Assembly (NCBI GenBank): GCA_019096155.1
Contig: JAHCVI010000001.1
Span: 7,192,001 to 7,256,000, forward strand
Reading direction: 5' to 3'
Length of the DNA: 64,000 nt
Source of the DNA: Staphylotrichum longicolle
Taxonomy: Eukaryota > Ascomycota > Sordariomycetes > Sordariales > Chaetomiaceae
Shown one piece after another: positions 54,685 through 64,000 of the stretch; positions within the stretch are counted from its first letter, which is position 1; the number at the start of each line of letters is the position of its first letter. The notes under the pieces were generated by a model. That model saw nothing but the letters and a program-made list of their open reading frames with translations, did not search any database and was not told the origin of the DNA. A program made the position numbers and the translations under genes.

Positions 54685-56571
54685 CTACTCGCTCGGCCGG
54701 ACGCCTGTGTTGCCAAAGCCGCTTAGGTTCCAACCCGAGTATTTGGTGGTGTGGTTGCTGTCCGACGAGACAGGCGCGGGCGGGATGGGCGGCAGGCCGT
54801 TACCGGACGCACCCGCCGCCGGAGCGGGAGGCAAGTCCGGCTTGGCCGCCGACGTCTCCTCAGACAGCGGCTGCTCGTCCGCGGCCGGGGCGTCCAGAGG
54901 TTTCTTCTGGATGACGCCCTTGTCCTGCAGGTACTTGAGCGTCTCCACGATGGCAAGGTCTTCCTGGTCCTTGTCATTCAGGACGAGCCGCTGCTGCAGG
55001 GTCATGCGGCCGCCGTTCAACTCGCGGTCCTTGAGGGCGGCTTCCCGGACTGCGGGGTCGTGGACAAAGCGGCACTTGCCCCGCTTGCCACACGTGCCTC
55101 CGGTTGAGAAATACTTGCAATGCTTGGTCGGATCCGCCTTCCTGGGCGGCGGAGGGACATTGCTCGGCTCCTGACGAGTCGACATGACTTCAGGCTTCTC
55201 GTCTTCCGACTTGACATCGCTCGCCGGGGACAGGCTCAAGTCGATGTCTCTCATGTCATCCCCTTCGTCCTGCTGCTCACGCTTTCGCTTGATGCTGGAC
55301 TCGACCCTCTCCAGCTGCTTCCGCAACTTCTCGGCCTTTTGTTCCAGGGCTCGGCTCTTGTCTTGGTTAGAATCGCCATTTTGCGCCTTGGCGGCGGCCT
55401 TCTTGGCTTCGATTCTGTTCTTGGTCGGGAACCTGGCGCGGCGCTCGGCAATCCACGCGGCAATCTCAGACGAAGATTTGGGGCTGGAAGTGATCAGTGA
55501 GCATGAACTCGAACAGCTTGGTGAGGGCAAAACATACTTGGGAGCATCAGCGCCGTACATGTCGTTGAGGCGCTGCTCCTCATTCTCGTCGTCTTCGTCG
55601 GACTCGTCGCCGGGCGTCAGGCCAAGAGTGTTGGTCTTGCGCTTCTTCTTCTTGCCCGTGGACGCAGCGTCAGGCTTCTGATACTGAGTAGGGGGCGTCT
55701 GAGCAGGTTGTCCCTTGTTCTGATTGTGGTTGCGGCCACGGTTCTTGTCGCCGCCAAAGTGAGAGCGAGACTTGGACTGGTGGAAGCCGCCGCGACCGTG
55801 ATGGCGAGAGCCGTGGGGAGAACGGCCATCAAATGACGCAGAGTTGGGCACATAGGGAGCTGGGGGCGGGTAACCTTGATAAGGAGAGGCTGGGTACTGG
55901 GCCGGAGGTGCAGGAGGTCCGCCGTACGGGTAGGGAGCGCTCACTGGAGCGGGGCTTGGCTGGGAATGGTTGTTGTCAAATCCCATCCGAATCGGCGGAC
56001 CCATCATCTGCCCCTTTGGACCACCTCGATCATTGTAGCCGCCACGTCCGCCACGTCCACCGCCGTAAGCTCCGTGGGCCGGCGGAGTCTGCGGGTGAGC
56101 ACCCCACTGTGGGACACCATTGACCGGCGCGGGCGCTGGGTACGGCTGGCCATAGGGCGGTTGCTGAGGGCTGTGCTGGTATTGGGGCTGGCCGCCATAC
56201 GGCGGCTGCTGCTGGTAGATCTGCGGGGCGTAGTTGGGATGGTAGTTCTGGGCCGGCAAGGGCGCGTGCGGCGCACCCTGCGGGGAATGTTGTTGGCTAT
56301 GGTCGGGGTGCCACTGCTGCTGGGGCTGCTGGGGGTAGCCGGGCTGGGCAGGAGGGCCGGGGTAGGGTACGGGAGTCTGAGGGCCGTAGGCAGGTTGCTG
56401 GCCGTAGCCATAGCCGGGGTGCGGTTGGTGGTAGCCACCTCGATCGGCGCCGCCTCGACCTCTGCCACCGTGAGAGCCACGAGGAGGAGTGAAAGGCGGA
56501 TAGCCACCGGCGCCACTGCCCGCGGGCGCGGCGGGAGGAGCAGGCGGAGGAGGTCCGTAGTTGTAAGACAT
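54685..56571 (-). CDS. NUFIP1-domain / CCCH zinc-finger protein (Rsa1-like snoRNP factor)
   Basis: Exons 56571-55538 and 55483-54685; the 54-nt intron 55484-55537 (GTATGT, branch ACTGAT, TTCCAG) is in-frame and stop-free, so retention would add 18 residues. Spliced length is 610. The N-terminal half is proline/glutamine/glycine-rich with YGQQ, GYPQQ and GGRGG repeats. The NUFIP1 block IAAWIAERRARFPTKNRIEA lies in the middle, followed by a coiled coil (LEQKAEKLRKQLERVESSIK). One CCCH finger is visible: CKYFSTGGTCGKRGKCRFVH. NUFIP1/Rsa1 proteins help assemble box C/D snoRNPs through Snu13; that role is inferred from the domain. The C-terminus is again proline-rich and ends GNTGVRPSE. Confidence 0.85.
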   Translation of the reverse strand: MSYNYGPPPPAPPAAPAGSGAGGYPPFTPPRGSHGGRGRGGADRGGYHQPHPGYGYGQQPAYGPQTPVPYPGPPAQPGYPQQPQQQWHPDHSQQHSPQGAPHAPLPAQNYHPNYAPQIYQQQPPYGGQPQYQHSPQQPPYGQPYPAPAPVNGVPQWGAHPQTPPAHGAYGGGRGGRGGYNDRGGPKGQMMGPPIRMGFDNNHSQPSPAPVSAPYPYGGPPAPPAQYPASPYQGYPPPAPYVPNSASFDGRSPHGSRHHGRGGFHQSKSRSHFGGDKNRGRNHNQNKGQPAQTPPTQYQKPDAASTGKKKKRKTNTLGLTPGDESDEDDENEEQRLNDMYGADAPKYVLPSPSCSSSCSLITSSPKSSSEIAAWIAERRARFPTKNRIEAKKAAAKAQNGDSNQDKSRALEQKAEKLRKQLERVESSIKRKREQQDEGDDMRDIDLSLSPASDVKSEDEKPEVMSTRQEPSNVPPPPRKADPTKHCKYFSTGGTCGKRGKCRFVHDPAVREAALKDRELNGGRMTLQQRLVLNDKDQEDLAIVETLKYLQDKGVIQKKPLDAPAADEQPLSEETSAAKPDLPPAPAAGASGNGLPPIPPAPVSSDSNHTTKYSGWNLSGFGNTGVRPSE

Positions 56572-57361
56572 GGTTCGTCGGCCGAGATGGTGAGTGAAGT
56601 AAACAACAAGTCAGTCGATCGACGTGCCTGGGGGGCAGCTCGGAAGCCCAACAGCTGATGAAAGGCGTCTTCACTTGAATCCGAGACCGTCGACAGCCGC
56701 GAGAGGAAAGGGGCAAAAAAGGAGAGACGATGGGATGGGTACAGTGCGGCGTGTTGCAATTGACGTCGCAGTGTCGAGATGCGGGAATGGAGGTTGGAAC
56801 GTGGGGAAATTCAGTGGTCGGGTGATGCGGTTTTGGAAGGAAGTTCGTCGGAGGGCGACACCCGACGACGGTGAAACCAACCCAGTAGTTATTCGCACGG
56901 TGTGCCTTATCAGGGCGGTGAGAGATCGGCGCAGGGGTCAGTATGGCAGAAATGTCGCCGGGCACAGTGCGAGCAGGAGGTGTGCCTTTCGCAGACTCGC
57001 CGTGGGGTTCAAGTGGGATGAATTTTGAAGGTGCAAGACCAGGCGTATTCCATGAATTCCATCCATAACAACACAGCCTCCAGCTTACAGAAACTTTGAT
57101 ACCCCGAAGGCTGGCTGCATTGTCTTGTAATCTTGTCCTCATCTCATCGGTTCCCAATCTCTCGCACCATTGCTCGTTTTTGCATTCCACCAACCAGCAG
57201 AACCTGGGTGGGAGCTTGTGAATCTTCCTCACACCTGTGACACTTCCGGAGGACTTAGGTCTTCGTCCTCAACCGGTCAACCCAAACATCCCCGGCTCTG
57301 CAGGCAAAGCCCAAAGATACAGTTCCGAACTTTAGAAAGGGGCACACAAGCAACCGGCACC
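56572..57361. other. Divergent intergenic region
   Basis: Shared upstream region of the NUFIP1-type (minus) and RPC25 (plus) genes. No supported ORF. Confidence 0.4.
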
Positions 57362-58271
57362 ATGTTCATCTTGGTCAGTGTCCAAGTTCTCTCAGTCTCA
57401 GTTCCACCTCCGCATCCCTCCCGCTCTAACACGCCGGAACGAGTGATCAGACCAAGGTCGCCGACCTCGTGCAGATTGCGCCCGACGACTTCAGGAAACA
57501 GAGCCACGTAGCAATCGAAGACAACATTAACGCCAAGTATGCCAACAAGGCAAGTTCTGAAGTTCTCCTCCTCGGCCTGTCCCTGGCCCATCTAACCGCT
57601 TCTGTTCAGGTGGTGCAAAGGATTGGGCTCTGCATCTGCCTCTGGGATATTCTATGGACGTCCGAAGGCCTGATTGGAAATGGTGACGGGATGGTCAACG
57701 TCAACGGTACGTACACCCGTTGTTTCTGTACTTGCTTGTCCTGTCGCATTCATTGACGTTGCTACAGTTGAGTTTCGCGTGGTGGTTTTCCGGCCGTTCA
57801 AAGGGGAGACCATTGCAGCACGGATTGCAGACCAGTCATCAGAAGGGATACACCGTCAGTACAATTGGTTTCCAGCCTTTTTCTAGTTCCTCAGGACTAA
57901 CTAGCCTGCTGCAGTCGTCACAGACTTTTACGACGACATCTTCGTTCCTTGGACCGAGCTGCCAGACGGCTCAGAATTGTAGGCCCCTGACCCGGCCCCC
58001 CCGTCGTTCACCAGAAACTGACATCACCAGCGAACCATCCGAGAACCTCTGGGTCTGGAGGGACGAGGACCAGGTCATGTACTTTGATAACAACGAGATG
58101 GTGCGCTTCAAGGTCATCTCGGAGGAATGGCACGACCAGACCCCCTCGAAACCGGTCGAGGCGGCCGAAGGCGCCGAGGAGGAGCCCGCACCCACCAACT
58201 CCAAGCCGCCGTACCAGATCGTGGGGTCCATGAACGGACCGGGTCTCGGGTGCTGTCTGTGGTGGGAGTGA
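57362..58271 (+). CDS. RPC25: RNA polymerase III subunit RPC25 (Rpb7-like)
   Basis: Six exons: 57362-57373, 57451-57549, 57610-57706, 57768-57854, 57915-57978 and 58031-58271; 199 residues. It starts MFILTKVADLVQIAPDDF, then NKVVQRIGLCICLWDILW (after the splice), VEFRVVVFRPFKGETIAARI, DFYDDIFVPWTELPDG and ends GLGCCLWWE. This is the Rpb7/Rpc25 family stalk subunit, which with Rpc17 forms the Pol III stalk for initiation. Intron 2 (57550-57609) is GC-AG with donor GCAAGT; a GT donor that keeps NKVVQRIG is absent. The remaining introns are GT-AG. Confidence 0.94.
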
Positions 58272-58355
58272 TGCGTTTCCGATGATTGTGCTCGGACTCC
58301 AGAGCGCAGGAAGTATTTCGTATCTCGGGCGGCGGTATACGGAGCTCGGTATATT

Positions 58356-59373
58356 TTACACTTTGATACCCTCGAGAAGACGCTGCTCGACGCCGTCCAG
58401 GACGGAATGGTGCTCAATGACGGCGAGGTTCTCCGCCTCGGCAAGAAACTGCTTGTTGGGATCGACGCCAGGGCCAAACATCTGGCCTGCCTGCGGTCCC
58501 ATCTGGGTCATCTGCTGCGCCATTTGGTTTGCAGCTGGGCAGCATTAGCAAAAGACGCAGGATAGACGTCTTAGAAAAGAGTAGTTTACGTACCGTTGTC
58601 GCTGCCAAGGATGAAGTTGAACACGGACTGCAGGCCAAAGATGCACAGGAAATACCAGCTGATGCTCGACATCCACCGGGGGTCCATGTCCTTGGTCGCC
58701 ACGCCAGCCTGGAGCATGCTCTTGAACTTGATGGTAAGCGGGAACGGCAGTTTCACTGTTCTCGGTCAGCCCCTGGTTCCAGCCTCGTACGCCAAAAGGA
58801 ACGTACTGATGACATAACCACTGAAGAACGCATTGATCCAGCTCATAATCAGCGTGTTGGGGATGATCATGGCCATTTGGTTCTTCATCATGCCCATCAT
58901 GCCCTCCATCGCGTTGGGGTCGCTCATCGGGTTCGGCGGGGGCTGGCCGCGGTTATCGGGGTCCTTGAGGTAAGCGCCCGACTCAAAGGCCGTAATCAGA
59001 GCGTCGCGCCGTGCGATGAAGGAAGCCTTCGAGAGCGCGTGGTAGTTGCCGCGCACGTTGATGCCGTGGAGTAGCCCGCGCTGTTCGCGCATCGTCTTCT
59101 GGTCGAGCTTCTTGGGGGCCGAGGCCATCAGGACGGTCGCGTAGTGCCGGAGAACGCCGGTGAGAATCTGACTCGTGTAAGTCTCTCGTGTTAAAAAAAG
59201 CTCGAGGGGCTGCCCGGTGCTTGTAGAGAGGTAAAGAGCGTACCATGACGATGGTGATGGGAAAGAGGATCCAGTAGCTGCTGTTGTTAGCAATTGAGCT
59301 CCCTACTCCAAAATCGCGAGTCATACAATAACTGGGGATCCCGATGGATCGTCTGCACCGGAACCTGCGCCAT
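58356..59373 (-). CDS. EMC3: ER membrane protein complex subunit 3 (EMC3)
   Basis: Exons 59373-59327, 59277-59244, 59167-58807, 58755-58594 and 58534-58356; 260 residues, normal for EMC3. It begins MAQVPVQTIHRDPQLF, has TM1 YWILFPITIVM split by an intron, then ILTGVLRHYATVLMASAPKK, GLLHGINVRGNYHALSKASF, MIIPNTLIMSWINAFFSGYV and MKLPFPLTIKFKSMLQAGV, WMSSISWYFLCIFGLQSVF. EMC3 belongs to the Oxa1/YidC/Get1 insertase superfamily and forms the membrane cavity of the EMC that inserts tail-anchored and multipass proteins. The exon 2 acceptor is a CAGCAG tandem; the second CAG gives the family-like LFYWILF. The gene is convergent with RPC25, 84 nt apart. Confidence 0.94.
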
Positions 59374-59731
59374 GGTGTCGTGGTAGCAGGTGTCTTGCGC
59401 CGAGAGAGCTGCTTGTCAGAGTGGTGATTTGGCTGCGCCAGAGGGATGTTCGAGAGGTGTCGTCGCCAGGACCCGCTGGAGCTCAGCCAAGGCAAGCAAC
59501 GGTGGGACGCAAGAACCCCTGTCGGCCGCTGCAGCTTCCAAACACAGCCAATCGGAAGGAAGCAGCCAGCTCTTCCCAAACGCGCAGGTGGCCTTTCCGC
59601 AATTGAAGCTCGCAACAGGTAGTTAGAATCCTCTTACGACGTGGAAGTTCTCTCAACTTCACCACACTTGACTCCTCACATTCTGCACCTCGCCAGGATC
59701 TGCACGGCGGCAGACAAATCCAACCGCCAAA
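59374..59731. other. Divergent intergenic region
   Basis: 358 bp shared upstream region of two ER-membrane genes, EMC3 (minus) and SPC2 (plus). No ORF. Confidence 0.45.
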
Positions 59732-60526
59732 ATGGCCTCCCAAGACAAAATCTCGGTCTACAACCTCGCAGGTAACTCAACACCCTGTTTAGTACACAAC
59801 TCAATGTCAACCTCCCCCCCAAACTAACCCCGACCACTCACAGACCTCAAAAACACCTCGGACGACGCCATCCCCAACTACCTCAACTCGCTCCGCTTCC
59901 GCCAGTCCCACCGCCTGACCGACACCCGCCTCGCGCTGGGCTACTCGGCCTTCCTGCTCGCCGCCGCCTGCTTCGCGTGGGACTACCGCTTCGGCTTCGA
60001 GGCGACCAAGCCCTACACGGCCGCCGCCGTCGCGCTCTACACGCTTCTCAACGGCGCCCTGACGGTGTGGCTGCTGTACGTCGAGCGCGGGACCGTCTAC
60101 GTCGGCACGAGCCCCGGCGGGGAAACGGTGCGCATCACGACGGGCGTCAGGAAGAATGTCCCCGTCTACGAGGTCACGGTCGAGGTTACCCCCGCCAAGG
60201 GGAAGGGCAATGGGAAGAAGGAGGTGGTGCAGGTGAAGAGGGCGTTTACCGAATGGTTTGACGGGGCCGGGCGGTTCGTGGCGGCGCCGTTTCAGGGCAT
60301 GCTGGCGGGGAGTTTTGCGGTGGTCGGGAAGGCGGATCCGAAGAGGGCGGCTGCTGCTGCTGGTGAGGGGAAGCGGGGCGAGGAAGGGCCCGCAGCGGCG
60401 GCGTATACGCCCGAGATGTTGGAGATGTTGGCCAAGGCGGATGTCAGCGTGGTTGGGTCGGCCGCGGAGGAGGTGACTGGGTCGGAAGCGGCGGGGAAGA
60501 AGGGGGGCAAGAGGAGGAAGGCGTGA
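59732..60526 (+). CDS. SPC2: Signal peptidase complex subunit 2 (SPC2/SPC25)
   Basis: Exons 59732-59771 and 59844-60526; 240 residues. It starts MASQDKISVYNLADLKNTSD with DDAIPNYLNSLRFRQSHRLT, the Spc2 N-terminal region. Two membrane segments follow: LALGYSAFLLAAACFAWDY and TAAAVALYTLLNGALTVWLLY. The soluble C-terminal region includes VYEVTVEVTP and KRAFTEWFDGAGRFVAAPFQ and ends in a basic GKKGGKRRKA. SPC2 is the non-catalytic subunit that links the signal peptidase complex to the Sec translocon. It shares a promoter region with EMC3. Confidence 0.92.
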
Positions 60527-60830
60527 AATGGCGGGAGGGGCTGGGAGAGAGGGCGGTGCATGATGAGGGATGGACACAGATCATAAAAGGTAGCCGGTAA
60601 CCGGAGCAGAAGAAACACTTTGGTTGGCGCTCTGTTTTACTTGACGCTTGAAGGGGAGCAAAGAAATGGATACCCACGGTATTTCTTGATGCCCTCTCTG
60701 ATCGCGAAAGCGCTGCTCTACATGCCTTGTAAATTAACCCGAAGTCCAAGGATGTTGATGGCCACAGCTGTTTCTCATATCCTACCCATCAAGCTCCTTT
60801 CTTCTAGCCTCCAGATCTTCAACCCAGCTT
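60527..60830. other. Convergent intergenic region
   Basis: 304 bp between the SPC2 and MMS19 stop codons; nothing else seen. Confidence 0.45.
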
Positions 60831-63800
60831 CTACACACCAACCTTCGCCCAACTCGCCCTCGCCTTCCTCGCAACCTCCCTCACCCGCCTCACGCCATCC
60901 CCGCAAGCCACCGCCAGCATCCTCTGCGTGGGCGGCGCATACGCCAGCACGAACCGCTCCTCGAACCGGCTCGGGATCGCCCCCAGCACCTGCAGCGCCA
61001 GCCTGCGGCACGCCGTCCTCATCCCTTGCTGCTGCTGCTGCTGCTGCTGCTCTTGACCCTCCGTCCGAGCAGCGCACTCCTGATACACCCTCGTCGCGCC
61101 GCCAATCACCTCGCGCAGATACCCTTTCACCGCATCGGGCTCGTGCGCGAGGATCTCGACGAGGATCTCCAAGGCGGAGATGGTCTGCGACCACGCGACC
61201 TCGGGCGTGGAGATATCGGCGCGGGTGGTGAGCGCCGTGACAAGCAGGCGGATGAGCAAGGGCAGGTCGTCCTGGTAGACCGTGAAGGGGCAGTTGGTGG
61301 CGACCGAGAGGACGGCGATGCGGTGGCGGGTCGCGGTGCGCTTGTCTTCTTCTGATGGCGTGGGTTGGGCAGACTGGAGGAGGGGTTTGGCGAGGTGGCT
61401 GTAGGCCCATTGTTTATAGAAGCGCTTGACGATGGCGTGGTTTGAGGGGGTGAGAAGCTCGTTTTGTTTGACAATGAGGCCGAGTGATTTGGCGAGGAGT
61501 TCGCCATTGGGTTGGGGGCTCGCTGCGGCGTGATGGAGAGCGGGGATGAGGGAAGGGATGTGCTTGTCCTGGCGGGCGGCGGCGCCGGCGATGACATTCA
61601 TGGCGATGTTGTTATAGGCGTGGAAGGTAGCTTGGTCCATGGATGTCGAAGTGGTGGCTTCGTTCAGCCAGTTGCCCCAGAAGTCGAGCACGCGTTTCAT
61701 CACCAGGGACTCGGGGTCGGAAGTTGATGGACCGCCCTTGTACTTGTTGGCAAGGATAGCACTGATGGCTGCGCGGATATCGCTCTCCCGTGATGGGAAG
61801 TGTCCAAACTTGGATGTGTCGCACATGAACCGCTCCGCTTTGCCGTCAGATTTGTACTGCAACACGTCAGTCCCATTCCCATTTAGCAAACATCGTGAGG
61901 GGAGCATACTAGTGTCGCCAATGCGCCCGGCGTCAGGCCTTGGAGAATCCCAAGCGTCAATAGCCCAGTCAAAGCGCCGGTCTCCTTCTGAACAGCCAAC
62001 TCCTCTGGGTCTTGGAAGAAATCGAAGGCTTCTTGGGCCAGATTGCACGCCACTTGCAGCTTCTCATCAAGACTCCGAACGACCAGTGCAGCCATCTGGG
62101 AGAGTTGAACCAGGGCTCGCTCATCCCATGTTGTCTGTGACCCTGAAGATGCCGATCGGTACAAAACCCTCACTGTAAACAAGCTGACCTTCAGAAACTG
62201 GCCATACACCTCAGGGTCATTCTCCTTCAGCGGAGGAAGGACGGCATCGGAGGATCCATCTTCGCTGCATAGGTGCGATAACCATCCGTCGGGTAACTCC
62301 CTGAACTCATCCAGCCAATTTCGATCTCCGCCAGTATGGGAAGCGAGTTCTTTTCCGTACTTTGCCTCGCAGGCGTCTCGGAACCAGATAACCGAGGCGT
62401 GGAGGGAGGAAATGACATGCGCATTCGCGGATGAGCCTTCTGTGGTGGCAGTAGCCTGGGATGATAGCGGGAAGAGTTCCAGAAGGGTTGTCGTGAGCGT
62501 GACGAAGTGTTGGAGAGGTGAGAACGGCTTCTGAGACGAGGTATTTGTCGCAATACTTAAGGGTATCTCTGAGCAGCCAATAAACGTGATGCGAGACAGC
62601 AGGTCCTTGAGGGCATTAAGCGAATACCCAGAGGGGTTGTCCCAGCTGCGGTTTTTGATCTCTGTTCTTGCCCTTGCCACAATTTCTGCGTAGCCGGCCG
62701 CATAACTCATGACGATGGTACGCAGCGCCAGCACCACCTCGTCCTCCAGGCCAAGGTCCTCAGCACCATTGTCGTTCGAGCTCAGAGTCAGACCTTTTGT
62801 GAGGGTGACGGTCAGGAGAGAACATATTTCGGAGCAAACAGAGTCGGAACACAATAAAACGGGCGTCCCATCTGGCTGGAGCACCTGTTGGCTGACAAGC
62901 AAGGCAAGACCCTGAACGGCTTGCTTGAGCACGTCCTTCTCGTCAGAACCTGATTCCTTGTCTTTGGCAGTCCATATCGGCAGGTACACGTCGTGGAAAA
63001 GTGCGTCGAGATGGGCGCGTGATTCTGTTTTCAGGCTCTCCTCGTCTTCAGGGTGCCCTTGTTCCCGGTCTCTGAGCAGCTCCATGCGAGTCTTGAGGAG
63101 GGAGTTCAGGAGCAGGAGGAGGTCGCGTGTGTGGGAGGGTGACTTTGGCTGGCGTAGATTCTGCCGGATGGCGTCTACGAAACCGACATTGTAGAGCACG
63201 TAGGCCCTGATATTGGCACTTATGACGGTCATCAGGAGCAGGCCGGCTTGCTTGGTGTATGTTGGGTTTGCGAGATCGTCTCGGCAATCCCTGCAAACGA
63301 GGTCGACGTAGGATTTGAGCGACGAGATGTCGAGCTTGTGTGTTGTCGTGCCGTCAAGCTTCCTGGCAAGAGTGCGGAGCACATCGAGAGTCGCGTCGAT
63401 GGTCTCCTTCACCTCGCCGTTCCGGACCTCGTACTTGAGCGAGTTCCAGATCTTTTCGATATGCGGTACGATGCTTGCCTGTGGGTTGTCGTACTGCTCA
63501 ATACAGGCCTTGATGGTTTTCAGAATGTCAACCTTGACAGCCACCGTGACAGCATCTCCCTGATCCAGCTTCTGAACGAGGAATGGGAATGCCTGGTTTG
63601 CGACGCGCTGGTGCGCTGCAAAACAGCTTCGCACGGCCTCCTTTAGGTCCTCAGCGGTGATGCCAATGGGGGTAGCGGAGGTCCGCAGGGAGATGGGGAA
63701 GTAGGCGGAGAAGACCTTGAAGAGTTCTTCGGTCACCTCGGGCGAGGGCTCATAGTCGGCAAGGAGTAGGGCGAGAATCTTGAACCAGATCATGAGGTTC

Positions 63801-64000
63801 CGGGGGTCTCGCTCGTTCTGGCACACCTGAAGCAGGTCGACAACGAAGCCGCAGGACGGCCCGTACTTGTGCCTCAGCTCGCTGCTGACGGCCGGGTCTT
63901 GGATGAGGCTAAGGAACAGCTCGTAGAGCTCGAGTCTCGTGGCAGCGGTCTGCAGACGGAAGTCCTCTTTGATCTTGCAGACGTCTTCGATGATCTTGAT
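60831..64000 (-). CDS. MET18: MMS19/Met18 cytosolic Fe-S assembly targeting protein, C-terminal part
   Basis: Exons 60831-61856 and 61910 to the window edge, joined in phase 0 across a 53-nt intron. About 1040 residues are visible; the N-terminus lies beyond 64000. Diagnostic blocks are NERDPRNLMIWFKILALLL, YFPISLRTSATPIGITAEDL followed by KEAVRSCFAAH, HIEKIWNSLKYEV and the C-terminal LALQVLGAIPSRFE to VREVARKARASWAKV. The protein is built of HEAT-like repeats. MMS19 is part of the CIA targeting complex that delivers Fe-S clusters to DNA replication and repair enzymes; loss affects nucleotide excision repair and Pol II transcription. A run of CTG codes for a poly-Gln of eight to nine residues near 61030. 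Confidence 0.92.

Noticed and set aside
62090..62200. Second intron in MMS19 near the FLK|TTWDER site
   Set aside because: A 54-nt stop-free GTCAGC...CACAG segment could be spliced, but no branch point is visible and the read-through is also plausible; left unspliced.

Overview
The window is nuclear DNA of a filamentous ascomycete, most probably a sordariomycete of the family Chaetomiaceae. It is GC-rich and gene-dense. Genes on both strands carry short introns of about 45-80 nt with GTANGT/GTGAGT donors, CTRAC/CTGAC branch points and YAG acceptors. The GH53 galactanase at 46-47 kb looks very close, as I remember it, to the enzymes of Myceliophthora and Humicola. I recognise about 34 protein genes. 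I found no RNA gene I would defend and no CRISPR array; the only mobile-element trace is a possible transposase tail.

Layout. 0-13 kb: an N2227-type methyltransferase (5' part), two RBR-type RING genes about 8 kb apart, a frameshifted Zn2Cys6 regulator divergent from a short-chain dehydrogenase, the peroxisomal protein PXMP4 and a CorA-like membrane protein. 13.5-25.7 kb: an 81-codon proline-rich ORF abutting a large HET-like membrane protein, a full-length ABCC transporter, a WD40/transposase-tail chimera and a serine-rich single-pass membrane protein. 26-39 kb: a repeat-rich basic protein, mitoribosomal bL21m, the Mps1 kinase, ribosomal P2, Spt2 and NSA2. 40-54 kb: an F-box-like protein, a secretory-pathway glutaredoxin, an MDR oxidoreductase, the galactanase, ribosomal uS19, a SET protein, complex I subunit NUXM and SIL1. 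54.6-64 kb: a NUFIP1/CCCH protein, RPC25, EMC3, SPC2 and MMS19/Met18 (3' part).

The content is mostly housekeeping: ribosome biogenesis and translation (NSA2, P2, uS19, bL21m, a snoRNP factor), Pol III, ER protein handling (SIL1, EMC3, SPC2, glutaredoxin), chromatin and the spindle checkpoint. These are scattered, not an operon or a biosynthetic cluster. The accessory part is 0-28 kb.

The most striking signal is in NSA2. The reading frame closes only if a 2-nt exon is spliced between two introns that each have full splice signals, giving 261 aa, which is the length I remember for the yeast protein. Three GC-AG introns, a near-dicistronic ORF pair, a 127-bp nested inverted repeat and apparent single-base frameshifts (4.1-4.6 kb and 40-53 kb) also deserve checking. 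Those frameshifts may be assembly indels or gene decay; sequence alone cannot say which.
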